Assembly (NCBI GenBank): GCA_002591745.1
Contig: PDLQ01000005.1
Span: 124,001-188,000, forward strand
Reading direction: 5' to 3'
Origin: Lewinellaceae bacterium SD302
GTDB lineage: Bacteria; Bacteroidota; Bacteroidia; Chitinophagales; Saprospiraceae
DNA: 64,000 nucleotides
Shown one piece after another: positions 43,729 through 52,674 of this stretch (its first letter is position 1; each line of letters opens with the position of its first letter). A model generated the notes under the pieces. That model made no database searches, was not told the origin of the DNA, and was given only the letters and a program-made list of their open reading frames with translations. The position numbers were made by a program, and so were the translations under genes.

Positions 43729-46614
43729 CTACATATATTCTTCGATCGGCGGGCAGGTACAGACCAGATTCCGATCACCGTAAGCATTGTCTACCCGGCC
43801 GGTACTGGGCCAGAACTTGTAGCCTTCGCGCAGGTAGGGCAGTGGATAGGCAGCCTGGCTACGCGAATAGCTATGGTTCCACTCATCGGTCGTGATTTCA
43901 GCGAGGGTGTGCGGGGCGTTGTACAGCACATTGTCTTTTTCGTCCATTTCACCGCGGGCAACCATGTCCACTTCTTCACGGATGCTGAGTAAAGCGTCAC
44001 AGAAACGGTCCAGTTCCTCCTTGTTCTCACTTTCGGTGGGTTCAACCATTACTGTACCGGCTACCGGCCAGGAGAGAGTAGGGGCGTGGAAGCCATAGTC
44101 GATGAGGCGCTTGGCAAGGTCTTCGGCTCCGATGACGGCTTTGAGTGGGCGGAGATCGATGATCAGCTCATGGGCGCTGCGGTTGTTTTCGCCGGTGTAG
44201 AGGATGTCGTAGCTGTCCTTGATGCGGTCTTTGATGTAATTGGCGTTCAGGATGGCAATCTTGGTAGCGTCGGTCAATCCTTTACTGCCCAACATTTTGA
44301 TGTAAGCGTAGCTGATGAGCAGAATACTGGCGCTGCCCCAAGGAGCGGAGGCCACTGCTCTGGTACCCTTTTCACCACCAGTAGAAACCAGGGGATGGGT
44401 AGGCAGGAAAGGCGCTAGTTTGTCGTTGACACAGATTGGACCCATGCCGGGGCCTCCACCTCCGTGAGGGATTGCGAAGGTCTTGTGCAGGTTGAGATGA
44501 CAAACGTCGGCTCCGATGAGGCCGGGACTGGTGAGACCAACCTGGGCATTCATATTGGCCCCGTCCATGTAGACGAGTCCGCCATTGTCATGTACGGTCT
44601 GGCAGATTTTAACCACTCCTTCTTCAAACACCCCGTAGGTGCTGGGGTAGGTGATCATTAGTGCAGCGAGGTTTTCACTGTTTTCCTCGGCCTTGGCTTT
44701 TAGGTCGTCGATGTCGATGTTGCCCAATTCGTCACTTTTGACCACCACTACTTTCATGCCGGCCATAACGGCACTGGCGGGATTGGTTCCGTGGGCACTC
44801 TCGGGGATGAGGGCGATGTTACGGTGAGCTTCCAAACGATCACGATGGTAGGCCCGGATCGTCATCAGCCCCGCGTATTCCCCCGCTGCGCCACTATTAG
44901 GTTGCAGGCTACAAGCAGTGAAACCGGTAATTTCGGCCAGGTCACGCTCCAGATTCAGGAAGATATGGCGGTAACCGGCAGCTTGTTCTACCGGACAGAA
45001 TGGGTGAAGATTGCTAAACTCCGGCCAGCTGACGGGTAGTAACTGGGTAGCCGCATTGAGCTTCATGGTGCAGCTGCCCAAAGGAATCATGCTGTGGGTA
45101 AGACTCAGGTCTTTGTTCTCCAACCGTTTGAGGTAGCGCATCATTTCCGTTTCGGTACGGTAACGGCTAAAGTTCGGGTGGGTGAGAAACTCGCTTTCTC
45201 GTTTGAGCTCGGCGGGGATGATTTCGTCGATGCTCACGTCCTCGGCGTCACCCTCCAGCATATTGGTCATGTACTCACTGACGCGGAAGATACGGGCCAG
45301 TGCGCGCAGGTCTACGTGGCTCACGGTTTCATCCAGGCTAATGCGGATGCCATCGCTGTGATAGAAAAGGTTGATCTTGTGATCAAGGGCGCGTACGCGG
45401 ATCAGTTCGCGGTCCTGCTTGCGCAACTTAACATTAATGGTGTCGAAGAAATTGCGGTGGCTGATCTCATAGCCGGCGTCTACCAGAGCAGCAGCCATTA
45501 AGGTGGTCATTCTGGTGATGCGGGTAGCGATGGCAGTCAGACCTTCCGCCCCGTGGTAGACGGCGTAAAAGCCGGCCATATTGGCCAGCAGTGCCTGTGC
45601 GGTACAGATGTTGGAAGTGGCCTTATCGCGGCGGATGTGTTGTTCCCGGGTTTGCAATGCCATGCGCAGGGCACGATTGCCGTGGCGATCCTGACTAACG
45701 CCGATGATGCGACCGGGGATTTGCCGTTTAAAATCTTCCTTACAGGCGAAGTAAGCAGCGTGTGGCCCACCGTAGCCCATCGGTACGCCAAAGCGCTGGG
45801 TATTGCCAACGGCTGCGTCGGCACCCCACTCACCGGGGGGAGTGATGAGGGTGAGGGCCAGGAGATCGGCGGCGGCGATCACGAAGGCTCCAGCTTCTTT
45901 GGCACGCTCGGCTACTTGTCGGTAGTCAGCCACTTGTCCGTCGGCAGCAGGATATTGAAGTAAGCAGGCGAAGGTCTTATCCTTGTCGAATTTGAATTCG
46001 GTGACGGGCAGTACCTTAATTTCGATTTCCAAAGGTTCTGCACGGGTCCTGAGCACATCGATGGTCTGGGGAAATACCTGATCACTGACCAGGATTTCAT
46101 TGATCACCTCACCTTTATTACGCTTGTTGCGCTGGGCGAAGAACATGGTCATGGCCTCGGCGGCGGCGGTTCCTTCGTCGAGCAAACTGGCATTAGCAAT
46201 CGGCAGGGAGGTGAGATCGCTGACCATGGTTTGGTAATTCAGTAGTCCTTCCAGCCGGCCCTGAGCAATTTCTGCCTGGTAAGGGGTGTACTGGGTGTAC
46301 CAACCGGGGTTCTGAAAAACGTTGCGCAGGATCACGCTGGGCGTGATGGTCCCGTAGTAGCCTGTGCCGATAAAAGAACGGTAGACGTCGTTTTTGCCGG
46401 CAATCTTTTTAAGGTGCTGGAGGAAGTAATATTCACTCATTCCTTCGGGAAGGTTGAGCTCTCCATCCATGCGAATATTCTCCGGGACGGTTTCGTCGAT
46501 CAGCTGCTCCAGAGAGTCAGCGCCGATGATTTTTAGCATGGCCTCCTGGTCAGCGGGTCGCGGACCGTTATGGCGTTTTACAAATTGATCGAAACGTTGG
46601 GTAACCGCGGACAT
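43729..46614 (-). CDS. gcvP: Glycine dehydrogenase (decarboxylating), P-protein
   Basis: 961 residues from the ATG at 46614 ([18 protein letters not shown]). Single-chain P-protein: N-terminal half about 1-440, C-terminal half with PLP lysine in [20 protein letters not shown]. It decarboxylates glycine and passes the aminomethyl group to H-protein lipoamide. gcvT and gcvH are not nearby, so the system is dispersed. lpdA (L-protein) is in this window but not linked. Confidence 0.97.
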   Translation of the reverse strand: MSAVTQRFDQFVKRHNGPRPADQEAMLKIIGADSLEQLIDETVPENIRMDGELNLPEGMSEYYFLQHLKKIAGKNDVYRSFIGTGYYGTITPSVILRNVFQNPGWYTQYTPYQAEIAQGRLEGLLNYQTMVSDLTSLPIANASLLDEGTAAAEAMTMFFAQRNKRNKGEVINEILVSDQVFPQTIDVLRTRAEPLEIEIKVLPVTEFKFDKDKTFACLLQYPAADGQVADYRQVAERAKEAGAFVIAAADLLALTLITPPGEWGADAAVGNTQRFGVPMGYGGPHAAYFACKEDFKRQIPGRIIGVSQDRHGNRALRMALQTREQHIRRDKATSNICTAQALLANMAGFYAVYHGAEGLTAIATRITRMTTLMAAALVDAGYEISHRNFFDTINVKLRKQDRELIRVRALDHKINLFYHSDGIRISLDETVSHVDLRALARIFRVSEYMTNMLEGDAEDVSIDEIIPAELKRESEFLTHPNFSRYRTETEMMRYLKRLENKDLSLTHSMIPLGSCTMKLNAATQLLPVSWPEFSNLHPFCPVEQAAGYRHIFLNLERDLAEITGFTACSLQPNSGAAGEYAGLMTIRAYHRDRLEAHRNIALIPESAHGTNPASAVMAGMKVVVVKSDELGNIDIDDLKAKAEENSENLAALMITYPSTYGVFEEGVVKICQTVHDNGGLVYMDGANMNAQVGLTSPGLIGADVCHLNLHKTFAIPHGGGGPGMGPICVNDKLAPFLPTHPLVSTGGEKGTRAVASAPWGSASILLISYAYIKMLGSKGLTDATKIAILNANYIKDRIKDSYDILYTGENNRSAHELIIDLRPLKAVIGAEDLAKRLIDYGFHAPTLSWPVAGTVMVEPTESENKEELDRFCDALLSIREEVDMVARGEMDEKDNVLYNAPHTLAEITTDEWNHSYSRSQAAYPLPYLREGYKFWPSTGRVDNAYGDRNLVCTCPPIEEYM

Positions 46615-46941
46615 ACCGTTAAGATTTTGGTTGGGCAAATGCAACAAGATTAGTGGGGCTTGGTTGCTGCGCGAAGATAGTTCGGCCCAAATGATTTTTG
46701 GTGCTGGAAGCTTGTCTTTTCGCTGTCAAGAATTGTTGAGGCCGTGCAGTTGTCTTGGCGCGGATTTTATTATAAACGCTTCAGCGTTTTTGTGCACCGA
46801 TATTCTGGCGGAGATACGTTGTAGCGGGCTCTCCAGCACATGACTGAAAAGGAATAAACCTGGCTCCTGAGGTTTGTTAAGGCGTACTTTATTCGGTTGA
46901 CTAGATATTATATTAATGACAATCAACTCTACCATAACACT
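46615..46941. other. Intergenic region between gcvP and barrel protein
   Basis: 327 bases between divergent genes. AAACGCTTCAGCGTTT (46774-46789) is a small hairpin followed by T. No glycine riboswitch-like conserved stretch was recognised, and no gene. Confidence 0.45.
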
Positions 46942-47640
46942 ATGCGCTTACTTTCTATCCCATTACTTCTTATTTTTATCACCAATATCAGTGCTCAGAA
47001 AGATAATTTTTTCCGGTTCGAATATGCTTCCCGCCTCACTATCCTCAGACAGCAATTCATCGAAACCGATGAGGCCCCGGATATCGTTCCGGAATCTTTC
47101 GGTGAATCCGGCTCGAGTTTCTACGGTTCCGCTCACTATATCGGGACGCGCTATAACATCAATGATCAACTCAGTCTGGGTTTAGGGTTCGAGTTGCAGT
47201 TATTGGGGATGAGAAGTAAGGAATTTCCACTTGACTTCAGTGCCGACCCGAACGGAGAAGAAAGCACGTTTAGATTCATTGATCGCTTCTATGGATACGG
47301 TTTACCGTTAAGCGTTAACTACAATCTTTCTTCTCGTCTTTATCTTAGGGCGGTAGCCGCACCTACTTATGTAATCTACCGTGAAACCAAGGTGAGGACT
47401 AACCCCAAGGATGCCTTACCCGGTCTTCAGCGGACAAGTATCGACCCTACACTAAGGGAAGAGCTCAGGAACATCAACCTATCGGCACAATTCGGTGTCG
47501 GTTATCGCTGGCTGGTACGCCATAATTTTAGGTTGTTCGTTGAATTAGGCGGTGAATACTACACCTTGAACCTGATCAACGATGCTCCACTCAACCGTCG
47601 CATTTACGGTAGCTCGCTGAAATTGGGAATTGAATTATAA
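46942..47640 (+). CDS. Outer-membrane beta-barrel protein
   Basis: 232 residues from the ATG at 46942, which gives a clean signal peptide (LLSIPLLLIFITNISAQ). The mature protein alternates hydrophobic strands with aromatic ends (FFRFEYASRL, SSFYGSAHYIGTRY, LSLGLGFELQLLGM, SARFGVGYRW-like segment) and ends with a strand to LKLGIEL, as in 8-10-stranded OmpA/PorT-type barrels. A specific role is not evident. Confidence 0.8.
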   Translation: MRLLSIPLLLIFITNISAQKDNFFRFEYASRLTILRQQFIETDEAPDIVPESFGESGSSFYGSAHYIGTRYNINDQLSLGLGFELQLLGMRSKEFPLDFSADPNGEESTFRFIDRFYGYGLPLSVNYNLSSRLYLRAVAAPTYVIYRETKVRTNPKDALPGLQRTSIDPTLREELRNINLSAQFGVGYRWLVRHNFRLFVELGGEYYTLNLINDAPLNRRIYGSSLKLGIEL

Positions 47641-47706
47641 TGTCTTGCGGTTTGGCCCGAAGAAGTAGTGATAAAGCTTTCTGCATCGAGTATACGGAGC
47701 CGTTGA

Positions 47707-48390
47707 TTAAACCATCAACTCCCCATTCGCATCCGTTGTCAGTACGTCCGTGAAATAATCAAAGAATGGTCGCAGGGCCACTACTGCCGCATGAGCCTCA
47801 TCCAGGAACCCGGCGCTGAGTACCTCTTTCTCCGTGAAGTTGCGAAAAGCATAAAATTGCTTGTAGCGCAGCAAATCAATATTCTCGTGGTCCTTGGGGT
47901 AACCTTGAGGAGCGGTTTTAAGTTGTTCGCCACGCATCACCCCAAACTGTTCCTTAAATGCCGGGGCAGCCATGATACCGCGCAGGGTGTCGCCGTCCTG
48001 GTCCAATTCCTGCCGCATCCGCTTCAGGTCGTGTTTTTCCATGCCGTAGAAGCCACCGCCGATCACGAAATCACCGGGTTCCAGGTGATAGTAATAGCCA
48101 CCGCGTCGCAGTTTACCTTCCCGTCGGAACCGCCCGCTCAGTGAAGTTTTGTAAGGGGCTTTATTCTTGCTGAAACGAACGTCACGGTAGATGCGGAACA
48201 GCGATTTCTTTCCATTTTGGGTTTCCAGCAGGTCGTCTTGATTGATCCGGTCCATCAGCGACTGGGCAAATTCCGCTACGTTTTCCCGGGCTTTTTCATA
48301 AGTCGGCTTATTAGCGTTGAACCACTCCCGGTCGTTATTTTTGGCGAGTTGACGCAGGAAGTCGATGGTAGATTTTTGGATACGGGACAT
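47707..48390 (-). CDS. DUF2461 domain protein
   Basis: 227 residues. Begins with IDFLRQLAKNNDREWFNANKP, the signature of DUF2461, continues with DVRFSKNKAPYKTSLSGRF and GGYYYHLEPGDFVIGGGFYG. Cytoplasmic, no signal. Family function is unknown; homologues occur widely in bacteria and fungi. Stand-alone gene. Confidence 0.92.
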   Translation of the reverse strand: MSRIQKSTIDFLRQLAKNNDREWFNANKPTYEKARENVAEFAQSLMDRINQDDLLETQNGKKSLFRIYRDVRFSKNKAPYKTSLSGRFRREGKLRRGGYYYHLEPGDFVIGGGFYGMEKHDLKRMRQELDQDGDTLRGIMAAPAFKEQFGVMRGEQLKTAPQGYPKDHENIDLLRYKQFYAFRNFTEKEVLSAGFLDEAHAAVVALRPFFDYFTDVLTTDANGELMV

Positions 48391-48528
48391 ATGGAGTTAA
48401 TATTTCAGCTTGTAATTGGCAGTCTGTGGGGCTTGCAACAATCAGCGATGCTTATCGCAAGCATTCGGCGTTCCTAATTGACTAGTTATGAACAGCCTAA
48501 CTTTAAACAAGGCCATCTTCAATTGAGA

Positions 48529-48957
48529 TCACTGCAACTTCCGTACCCCCTGGTAATAGATCAACGTCCACTGCTCACCGTCTTTGAGGAAACGTCTTAG
48601 CAAACCGGTGCCGTCTGATGGATTAATGATTTCTTCCACGACCAAATCCTCGGTGAGCATCGTAAATTGGCTACGATAGCCACTACTAGCCAAAACCGGA
48701 CGCTGCATTTTCCAATTATCTTTGGTGAATGCGAAGGATTCTCCTTCCTGAATGGCCCGGTCCGGCATCCCGCTCAGCGGCCACTGGATATGCTCGATCT
48801 GGTAGAGGCTGTCGGCGTGGAATTGTTGGTAGAAATTCCGGAAATCTTCGGGTAGGCTGTTGGGAACGTCGGGTTCTGCCATGGGTGTTTCCTGCTCTTT
48901 ATCGGCAGGATTACAGGAAAACAGCAATAGTAGTAAAGCTAAAATAGTTGGTCGCAA
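48529..48957 (-). CDS. Lipoprotein with DUF4348-like domain
   Basis: 142 residues from a TTG at 48957 (reads LRPTILALLLLLFSC; Cys is the lipidation site). A TTG at 48975 would add six residues, but it lies inside the -7 box of a full promoter match, so transcription would start after it. The mature part has RNFYQQFHADSLYQIEHIQWPLSG and WTLIYYQGVRKLQ, typical of DUF4348 lipoproteins of Bacteroidota. Both possible starts are non-ATG. Confidence 0.75.
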   Translation of the reverse strand: MRPTILALLLLLFSCNPADKEQETPMAEPDVPNSLPEDFRNFYQQFHADSLYQIEHIQWPLSGMPDRAIQEGESFAFTKDNWKMQRPVLASSGYRSQFTMLTEDLVVEEIINPSDGTGLLRRFLKDGEQWTLIYYQGVRKLQ

Positions 48958-48972
48958 GGGGCTGGTTTTTTG

Positions 48973-49002
48973 CAAAGATAAGGAGTTGTCACGTTCACCA
49001 AA
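48973..49002 (-). promoter_or_regulatory. Promoter of the DUF4348 lipoprotein
   Basis: Minus strand TTTG (49002-48999)-N18-TATCTTTG (48980-48973). A full match to both boxes; it implies a leader of only about ten bases before the TTG at 48957. Confidence 0.65.
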
Positions 49003-49070
49003 CCATCTGCCGGAGATACTCGCCAGTTTTAGCTGGTGGTGCAGACCGGATGTTGGCCCTTAATTAACAT

Positions 49071-49080
49071 TGCTACTTTG
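49071..49080 (-). repeat. CAAAGTAGCA dispersed decamer
   Basis: Exact copy in TGCTACTTTG orientation, 47 bases before lysA; extended match GACTAACAAAGTAGCAATG on the minus strand. Confidence 0.9.
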
Positions 49081-49126
49081 TTAGTCACCCCGTAAATTCG
49101 CGCCTTCATTATAAATACCGACGAAA

Positions 49127-50347
49127 ATGACTTCTTCCTCCTCCAATCTCCTGCAAATCGTTCAAGACCATGGCGCTCCCCTTTACGTTTACGAGGCCAG
49201 CGTGATGAAACGACAGTACGAGCGGATGACAGCTGCCTTTAAGGAGGTCAAACGTCTGCGGATCAACTACGCTTGTAAAGCCCTGACGAACCTGCACGTG
49301 CTCAGGCTTTTTAAAGAGTGGGGTAGTGGACTGGACACGGTTTCTATCCAGGAGGTGGAACTCGGCCTGATGGCTGGATTTGCCCCCGAAGATATCATCT
49401 ATACCCCCAATTGTGTGTCCTTCGCCGAGATTGAAATGGCGATTTCCAAAGGTGTGCGCATTAACGTAGACAACATCTCCATCCTGGAACAATTCGGGGC
49501 GGCTTATCCGGAAAAACCAGTTTGTATCCGGATCAATCCGCACATTATGGCGGGCGGAAACAGTAAGATCAGCGTGGGGCACATCGACTCCAAGTTCGGC
49601 ATCAGTATTCACCAGATCCCCCACGTCTTGAAGGTGGTGGACGCGCTGAACCTTAAGGTCGAAGGACTGCACATGCATACTGGTTCCGACATCCTGGACG
49701 CAGAAGTTTTCCTGCAGGCTGTAGAGATTCTGCTGCGAACCGCCCAGGACTTTCCGCATCTGGATTACGTTGATCTGGGTTCTGGCTTCAAAGTAGCATA
49801 CAAAGCAGGGGGCGTCAGCACGGATATCGAAGATTTGGGCGAACGATTGGGTCAGCGGTTCAATGAATTTTGTGCTGAGTACGGTCGGGATCTGGCCCTG
49901 ATCTTCGAGCCGGGTAAGTTCCTGGTCAGTGAAGCTGGGCATTTTTTGGCGGAAGTGAATGTTGTGAAAACCACTCCGGCCACGGTATTCGCAGGGCTGG
50001 ACAGCGGGCAGAACCACCTGATCCGGCCCATGTTCTACGATGCCTACCACCACATCGAAAATTTGAGTAATCCCGGGGGGAAACCCCGTATTTACACCGT
50101 GGTCGGCTACATCTGCGAGACGGACACTTTCGGGATCAATCGCCAACTGAGTGAGGTTAGGGAGGGCGACGTATTGGCCTTCAAGAACGCCGGGGCCTAC
50201 TGTATGATGATGGCCAGCAATTACAATAGTCGTTTCCGCCCCGCCGAGGTGCTGATTGAAAATGGTGAGGCCCGCCTTATCCGCCGACGGGAGACCCTGG
50301 AAGATCTGTTAAGAACCCAACTCGAAACGGAAACCGTGGTGGCATGA
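49127..50347 (+). CDS. lysA: Diaminopimelate decarboxylase
   Basis: 406 residues, fold type III PLP enzyme. PLP lysine in NYACKALTN, HMHTGSDI, the EPGKFLV segment, and CETDTFG carrying the subunit-interface cysteine, then AGAYCMMMASNYN with the catalytic tyrosine region. It converts meso-diaminopimelate to lysine. The stop overlaps the next gene's ATG (ATGA), indicating coupling. A decamer copy lies at 49789-49798. Confidence 0.95.
   Translation: MTSSSSNLLQIVQDHGAPLYVYEASVMKRQYERMTAAFKEVKRLRINYACKALTNLHVLRLFKEWGSGLDTVSIQEVELGLMAGFAPEDIIYTPNCVSFAEIEMAISKGVRINVDNISILEQFGAAYPEKPVCIRINPHIMAGGNSKISVGHIDSKFGISIHQIPHVLKVVDALNLKVEGLHMHTGSDILDAEVFLQAVEILLRTAQDFPHLDYVDLGSGFKVAYKAGGVSTDIEDLGERLGQRFNEFCAEYGRDLALIFEPGKFLVSEAGHFLAEVNVVKTTPATVFAGLDSGQNHLIRPMFYDAYHHIENLSNPGGKPRIYTVVGYICETDTFGINRQLSEVREGDVLAFKNAGAYCMMMASNYNSRFRPAEVLIENGEARLIRRRETLEDLLRTQLETETVVA
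49789..49798 (+). repeat. CAAAGTAGCA dispersed decamer inside lysA
   Basis: Exact copy reading TTC AAA GTA GCA (FKVA). Confidence 0.9.
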
Positions 50348-50787
50348 TAGACTGGACCACTAAGTCATTTCAGCAATTGACGGTCGCCGAACTTTACGAG
50401 CTTTTGGCCCTGCGAGCCGAGGTTTTCGTGGTGGAGCAGGACTGTGTCTACCAAGACCTTGATGGCAAAGACCAGGAGTCTCTTCATTTGCTGGGCTATG
50501 AAAATGGCCAGTTAATCGCTTACGCCCGCATTTTGGACAAAGGGCTTTCCTATCCGGATTACGCCAGTATCGGCCGGGTGGTCACTTCGCCGGCCGCGCG
50601 TGGCCGAGCCATTGGCTACGAGTTGATGCGAGAAGCTGATCATTCGTTGGTAGCAAATTACGGAGCTCAGTCGGTGAAGATTAGCGCCCAGGCCCATTTG
50701 CAGGGCTTCTACGGCAAGCTGGGCTACGTTGGAGTAGGGGAAGAGTACCTGGAAGACGGAATTCCCCACCGGGCGATGGTCAAATAG
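50344..50787 (+). CDS. GNAT acetyltransferase, ElaA-like
   Basis: 147 residues. Matches the ElaA subgroup: LTVAELYELLALRAEVFVVEQDC, YQDLDGKDQESLHLLG, IGRVVTSPAARGRAIGYELM with the acetyl-CoA loop, and YGKLGYVGVGEEYLEDGIPH at the end. It overlaps lysA by four bases. The substrate is unknown. Confidence 0.93.
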   Translation: MIDWTTKSFQQLTVAELYELLALRAEVFVVEQDCVYQDLDGKDQESLHLLGYENGQLIAYARILDKGLSYPDYASIGRVVTSPAARGRAIGYELMREADHSLVANYGAQSVKISAQAHLQGFYGKLGYVGVGEEYLEDGIPHRAMVK

Positions 50788-50929
50788 CTCGTCCGCCGAG
50801 GCGCGACGCAGGAGCTGACTCGTCGGCTGAGCAGACAAACGGTCCGACTCTCCCTATGAGTGAGCTAGAAAATTGTGTCCGCTCGGCCGACGAACCAGGT
50901 CCTTCGGCCCGTTTCGGCGGACGAGCTGA
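50788..50929. repeat. Large inverted repeat after lysA-GNAT operon
   Basis: AGCTCGTCCGCCGA (from 50787) is perfectly inverted as TCGGCGGACGAGCT near 50916-50929. Inside, TCGTCGGCTGAGC and GCTCGGCCGACGA also pair. The roughly 140-base element may end the operon. Confidence 0.7.
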
Positions 50930-51058
50930 CAAACGGGCGAATTTTAATACCTTAGCGATCCACAACACTGCCGTTCCGTAAATGAGGGTAAAAAACCGCC
51001 CTGTGATATATCGGTTTGGCGTTCGAACGACGTTTACCACCCGTACAAACACCCATTC

Positions 51059-51760
51059 ATGTTCTCGTATTCTTTGCTATTGTTTTTTCAGTCCGTTGAA
51101 ATGGAAGCCGGAGAAGATCCGGAAATGAAAAGTCAGAACCTACTGGATGTGCTGCTCGGCAGTGGTCCTTTGGGTATCGCTATCGTGATCATCCTGGCCT
51201 TTTTATTTATCCTGGGCCTCTACATCTTCTTTGAGCGCTACAATACCATCAAGCAAGCGGGTAATGTGGACGAGAGTTTCATGAGCCAGATTCGCGCCCA
51301 CGTAAGTTCCGGTAACCTGGTGAGTGCCCGTGCACTGTGCCAATCTACCGACAGTCCGGTTGCCCGGATGGTCGATAAGGGACTGGCCCGCATCGGTAAA
51401 CCACTAAGTGATATCGACGCAGCCATCGAAAATGTTGGCAACCTGGAAGTCTTCCGACTGGAGAAAGGCCTTTCCACCCTGGCCTCCATCTCCGGTGCCG
51501 CTCCGATGATCGGCTTCTTCGGTACGGTAACGGGTATGATCGCGGCCTTCTATGAGATGTCTACCGCTCAGAACATTACCCCGGATGTATTGGCCGGTGG
51601 TATCTACCAGGCCCTGATCACCACGGCGGCCGGATTGTTCATAGGTATCCTTTCATTCATCGGCTACAACTTGCTGGTGGCCCGCGTTGAGCGTGTGGTC
51701 TACCAGATGGAGCGCAGTACGACGGAGTTTATGGATTTGCTTCAGGAACCCACGGTTTAG
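51059..51760 (+). CDS. exbB: ExbB/TolQ-type proton channel subunit
   Basis: 233 residues. Three membrane segments (about 37-58, 150-170, 185-210). The MotA/TolQ/ExbB domain carries GAAPMIGFFGTVTGMIAAF and ALITTAAGLFIGILSFIGYNLL. It forms the proton-driven motor with ExbD to energise TonB or Tol proteins. Two exbD genes follow. No tonB gene is adjacent; the window's receptor gene at 2280 would be a client. Confidence 0.95.
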   Translation: MFSYSLLLFFQSVEMEAGEDPEMKSQNLLDVLLGSGPLGIAIVIILAFLFILGLYIFFERYNTIKQAGNVDESFMSQIRAHVSSGNLVSARALCQSTDSPVARMVDKGLARIGKPLSDIDAAIENVGNLEVFRLEKGLSTLASISGAAPMIGFFGTVTGMIAAFYEMSTAQNITPDVLAGGIYQALITTAAGLFIGILSFIGYNLLVARVERVVYQMERSTTEFMDLLQEPTV

Positions 51761-51859
51761 TCTGATAGTAGCTGGCAATGATAGTCGCCAGTTTTACCTG
51801 CACTATTCTACTGCCAGACCACCAGACTACTCCTTCCTACCAGACTAATATTACCTAAC

Positions 51860-52261
51860 ATGGGCCTCAAACGCGGATCAAAAGTCAATGCAGAATTCAA
51901 TATGTCGTCACTGACGGACATCATTTTCCTGTTGTTGATTTTCTTCATGCTGACCTCGAATTTTGTGCAGATCAAACCCTTTGAACTGCCGAAGTCCGAC
52001 TCCCAGACTGTTGCTCCGACGAACATCACCGTGCAGTTGGAGAATAACGAAACGGATGTTACGCTAAACAACATCACCATCCCTGAATCCCAGGTTGGCC
52101 GTGCTCTGGGTGATGCCCTGGCCCAGGTGAAGGAGGAGGAACAGGCTACCGTAACCATCGTTGCCGAGGTGGGCGTGCCGTTCAGCCGGGTACAGAAAGT
52201 AATGGAGGCCGCGAATAAATTGAAGATGCGGGCCATTATCGCCACTCAACCAACTTCCTAA
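51860..52261 (+). CDS. exbD: ExbD/TolR-type biopolymer transport protein, first copy
   Basis: 133 residues. Single N-terminal membrane helix about 22-40 with the membrane-embedded Asp in SLTDIIFLLLIFFMLTSNFV, the ExbD/TolR signature, then a periplasmic domain with IPESQVGRALGDALAQVKEEE and VPFSRVQKVMEAANKLKM. ExbD forms a dimer inside the ExbB pentamer and uses this Asp in proton flow. Same orientation, 18 bases from the next copy. Confidence 0.95.
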   Translation: MGLKRGSKVNAEFNMSSLTDIIFLLLIFFMLTSNFVQIKPFELPKSDSQTVAPTNITVQLENNETDVTLNNITIPESQVGRALGDALAQVKEEEQATVTIVAEVGVPFSRVQKVMEAANKLKMRAIIATQPTS

Positions 52262-52279
52262 AACCGTAAGCAGTAGAAT

Positions 52280-52669
52280 ATGCCGATCAAAAAACGAGCC
52301 AAGGTCAACGCAGAATTCAGCATGTCGTCACTGACGGACATCATTTTTCTATTGCTAATCTTCTTCATGCTTACTTCCACCGTGGTTGCTCCGAACGCCC
52401 TGAACCTGAAGCTGCCGAGCCGATCCAATAGCCAAACACCTCCCAGTGATCGTAATCTGGATAAAGTAAGGATCTCGAGTGATGGCTTTTTCTTCAATGG
52501 CCGCCGCATTGACGAAGCAGGATTAGATAGCCGCTTATCTGGTAAAGCCAGGAGTAATTATAGTCTGCTGATTGCCCCGGATGAAAAAGCGCCGATCGAA
52601 CTCGTGGTAGTTGTCATGGACCTGGCCCGCCGTTATGAGATCAATGGCGTATTGGCCGCCGAAAAATAG
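52280..52669 (+). CDS. exbD: ExbD/TolR-type biopolymer transport protein, second copy
   Basis: 129 residues, clearly paralogous to the previous gene: KKRAKVNAEFSMSSLTDIIF repeats the first copy's N-terminus almost exactly, followed by a divergent periplasmic part (SRSNSQTPPSDRNLDKV, AGLDSRLSGKARSN, IELVVVVMDLARRYE). A pair of ExbD proteins with one ExbB is common in Bacteroidota. It lies five bases before the ADP-ribosylglycohydrolase gene. Confidence 0.93.
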   Translation: MPIKKRAKVNAEFSMSSLTDIIFLLLIFFMLTSTVVAPNALNLKLPSRSNSQTPPSDRNLDKVRISSDGFFFNGRRIDEAGLDSRLSGKARSNYSLLIAPDEKAPIELVVVVMDLARRYEINGVLAAEK

Positions 52670-52674
52670 GGCTG

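Noticed and set aside
46615-46941. Glycine riboswitch upstream of gcvP
   Set aside because: No recognisable paired aptamer sequence; only a small hairpin.
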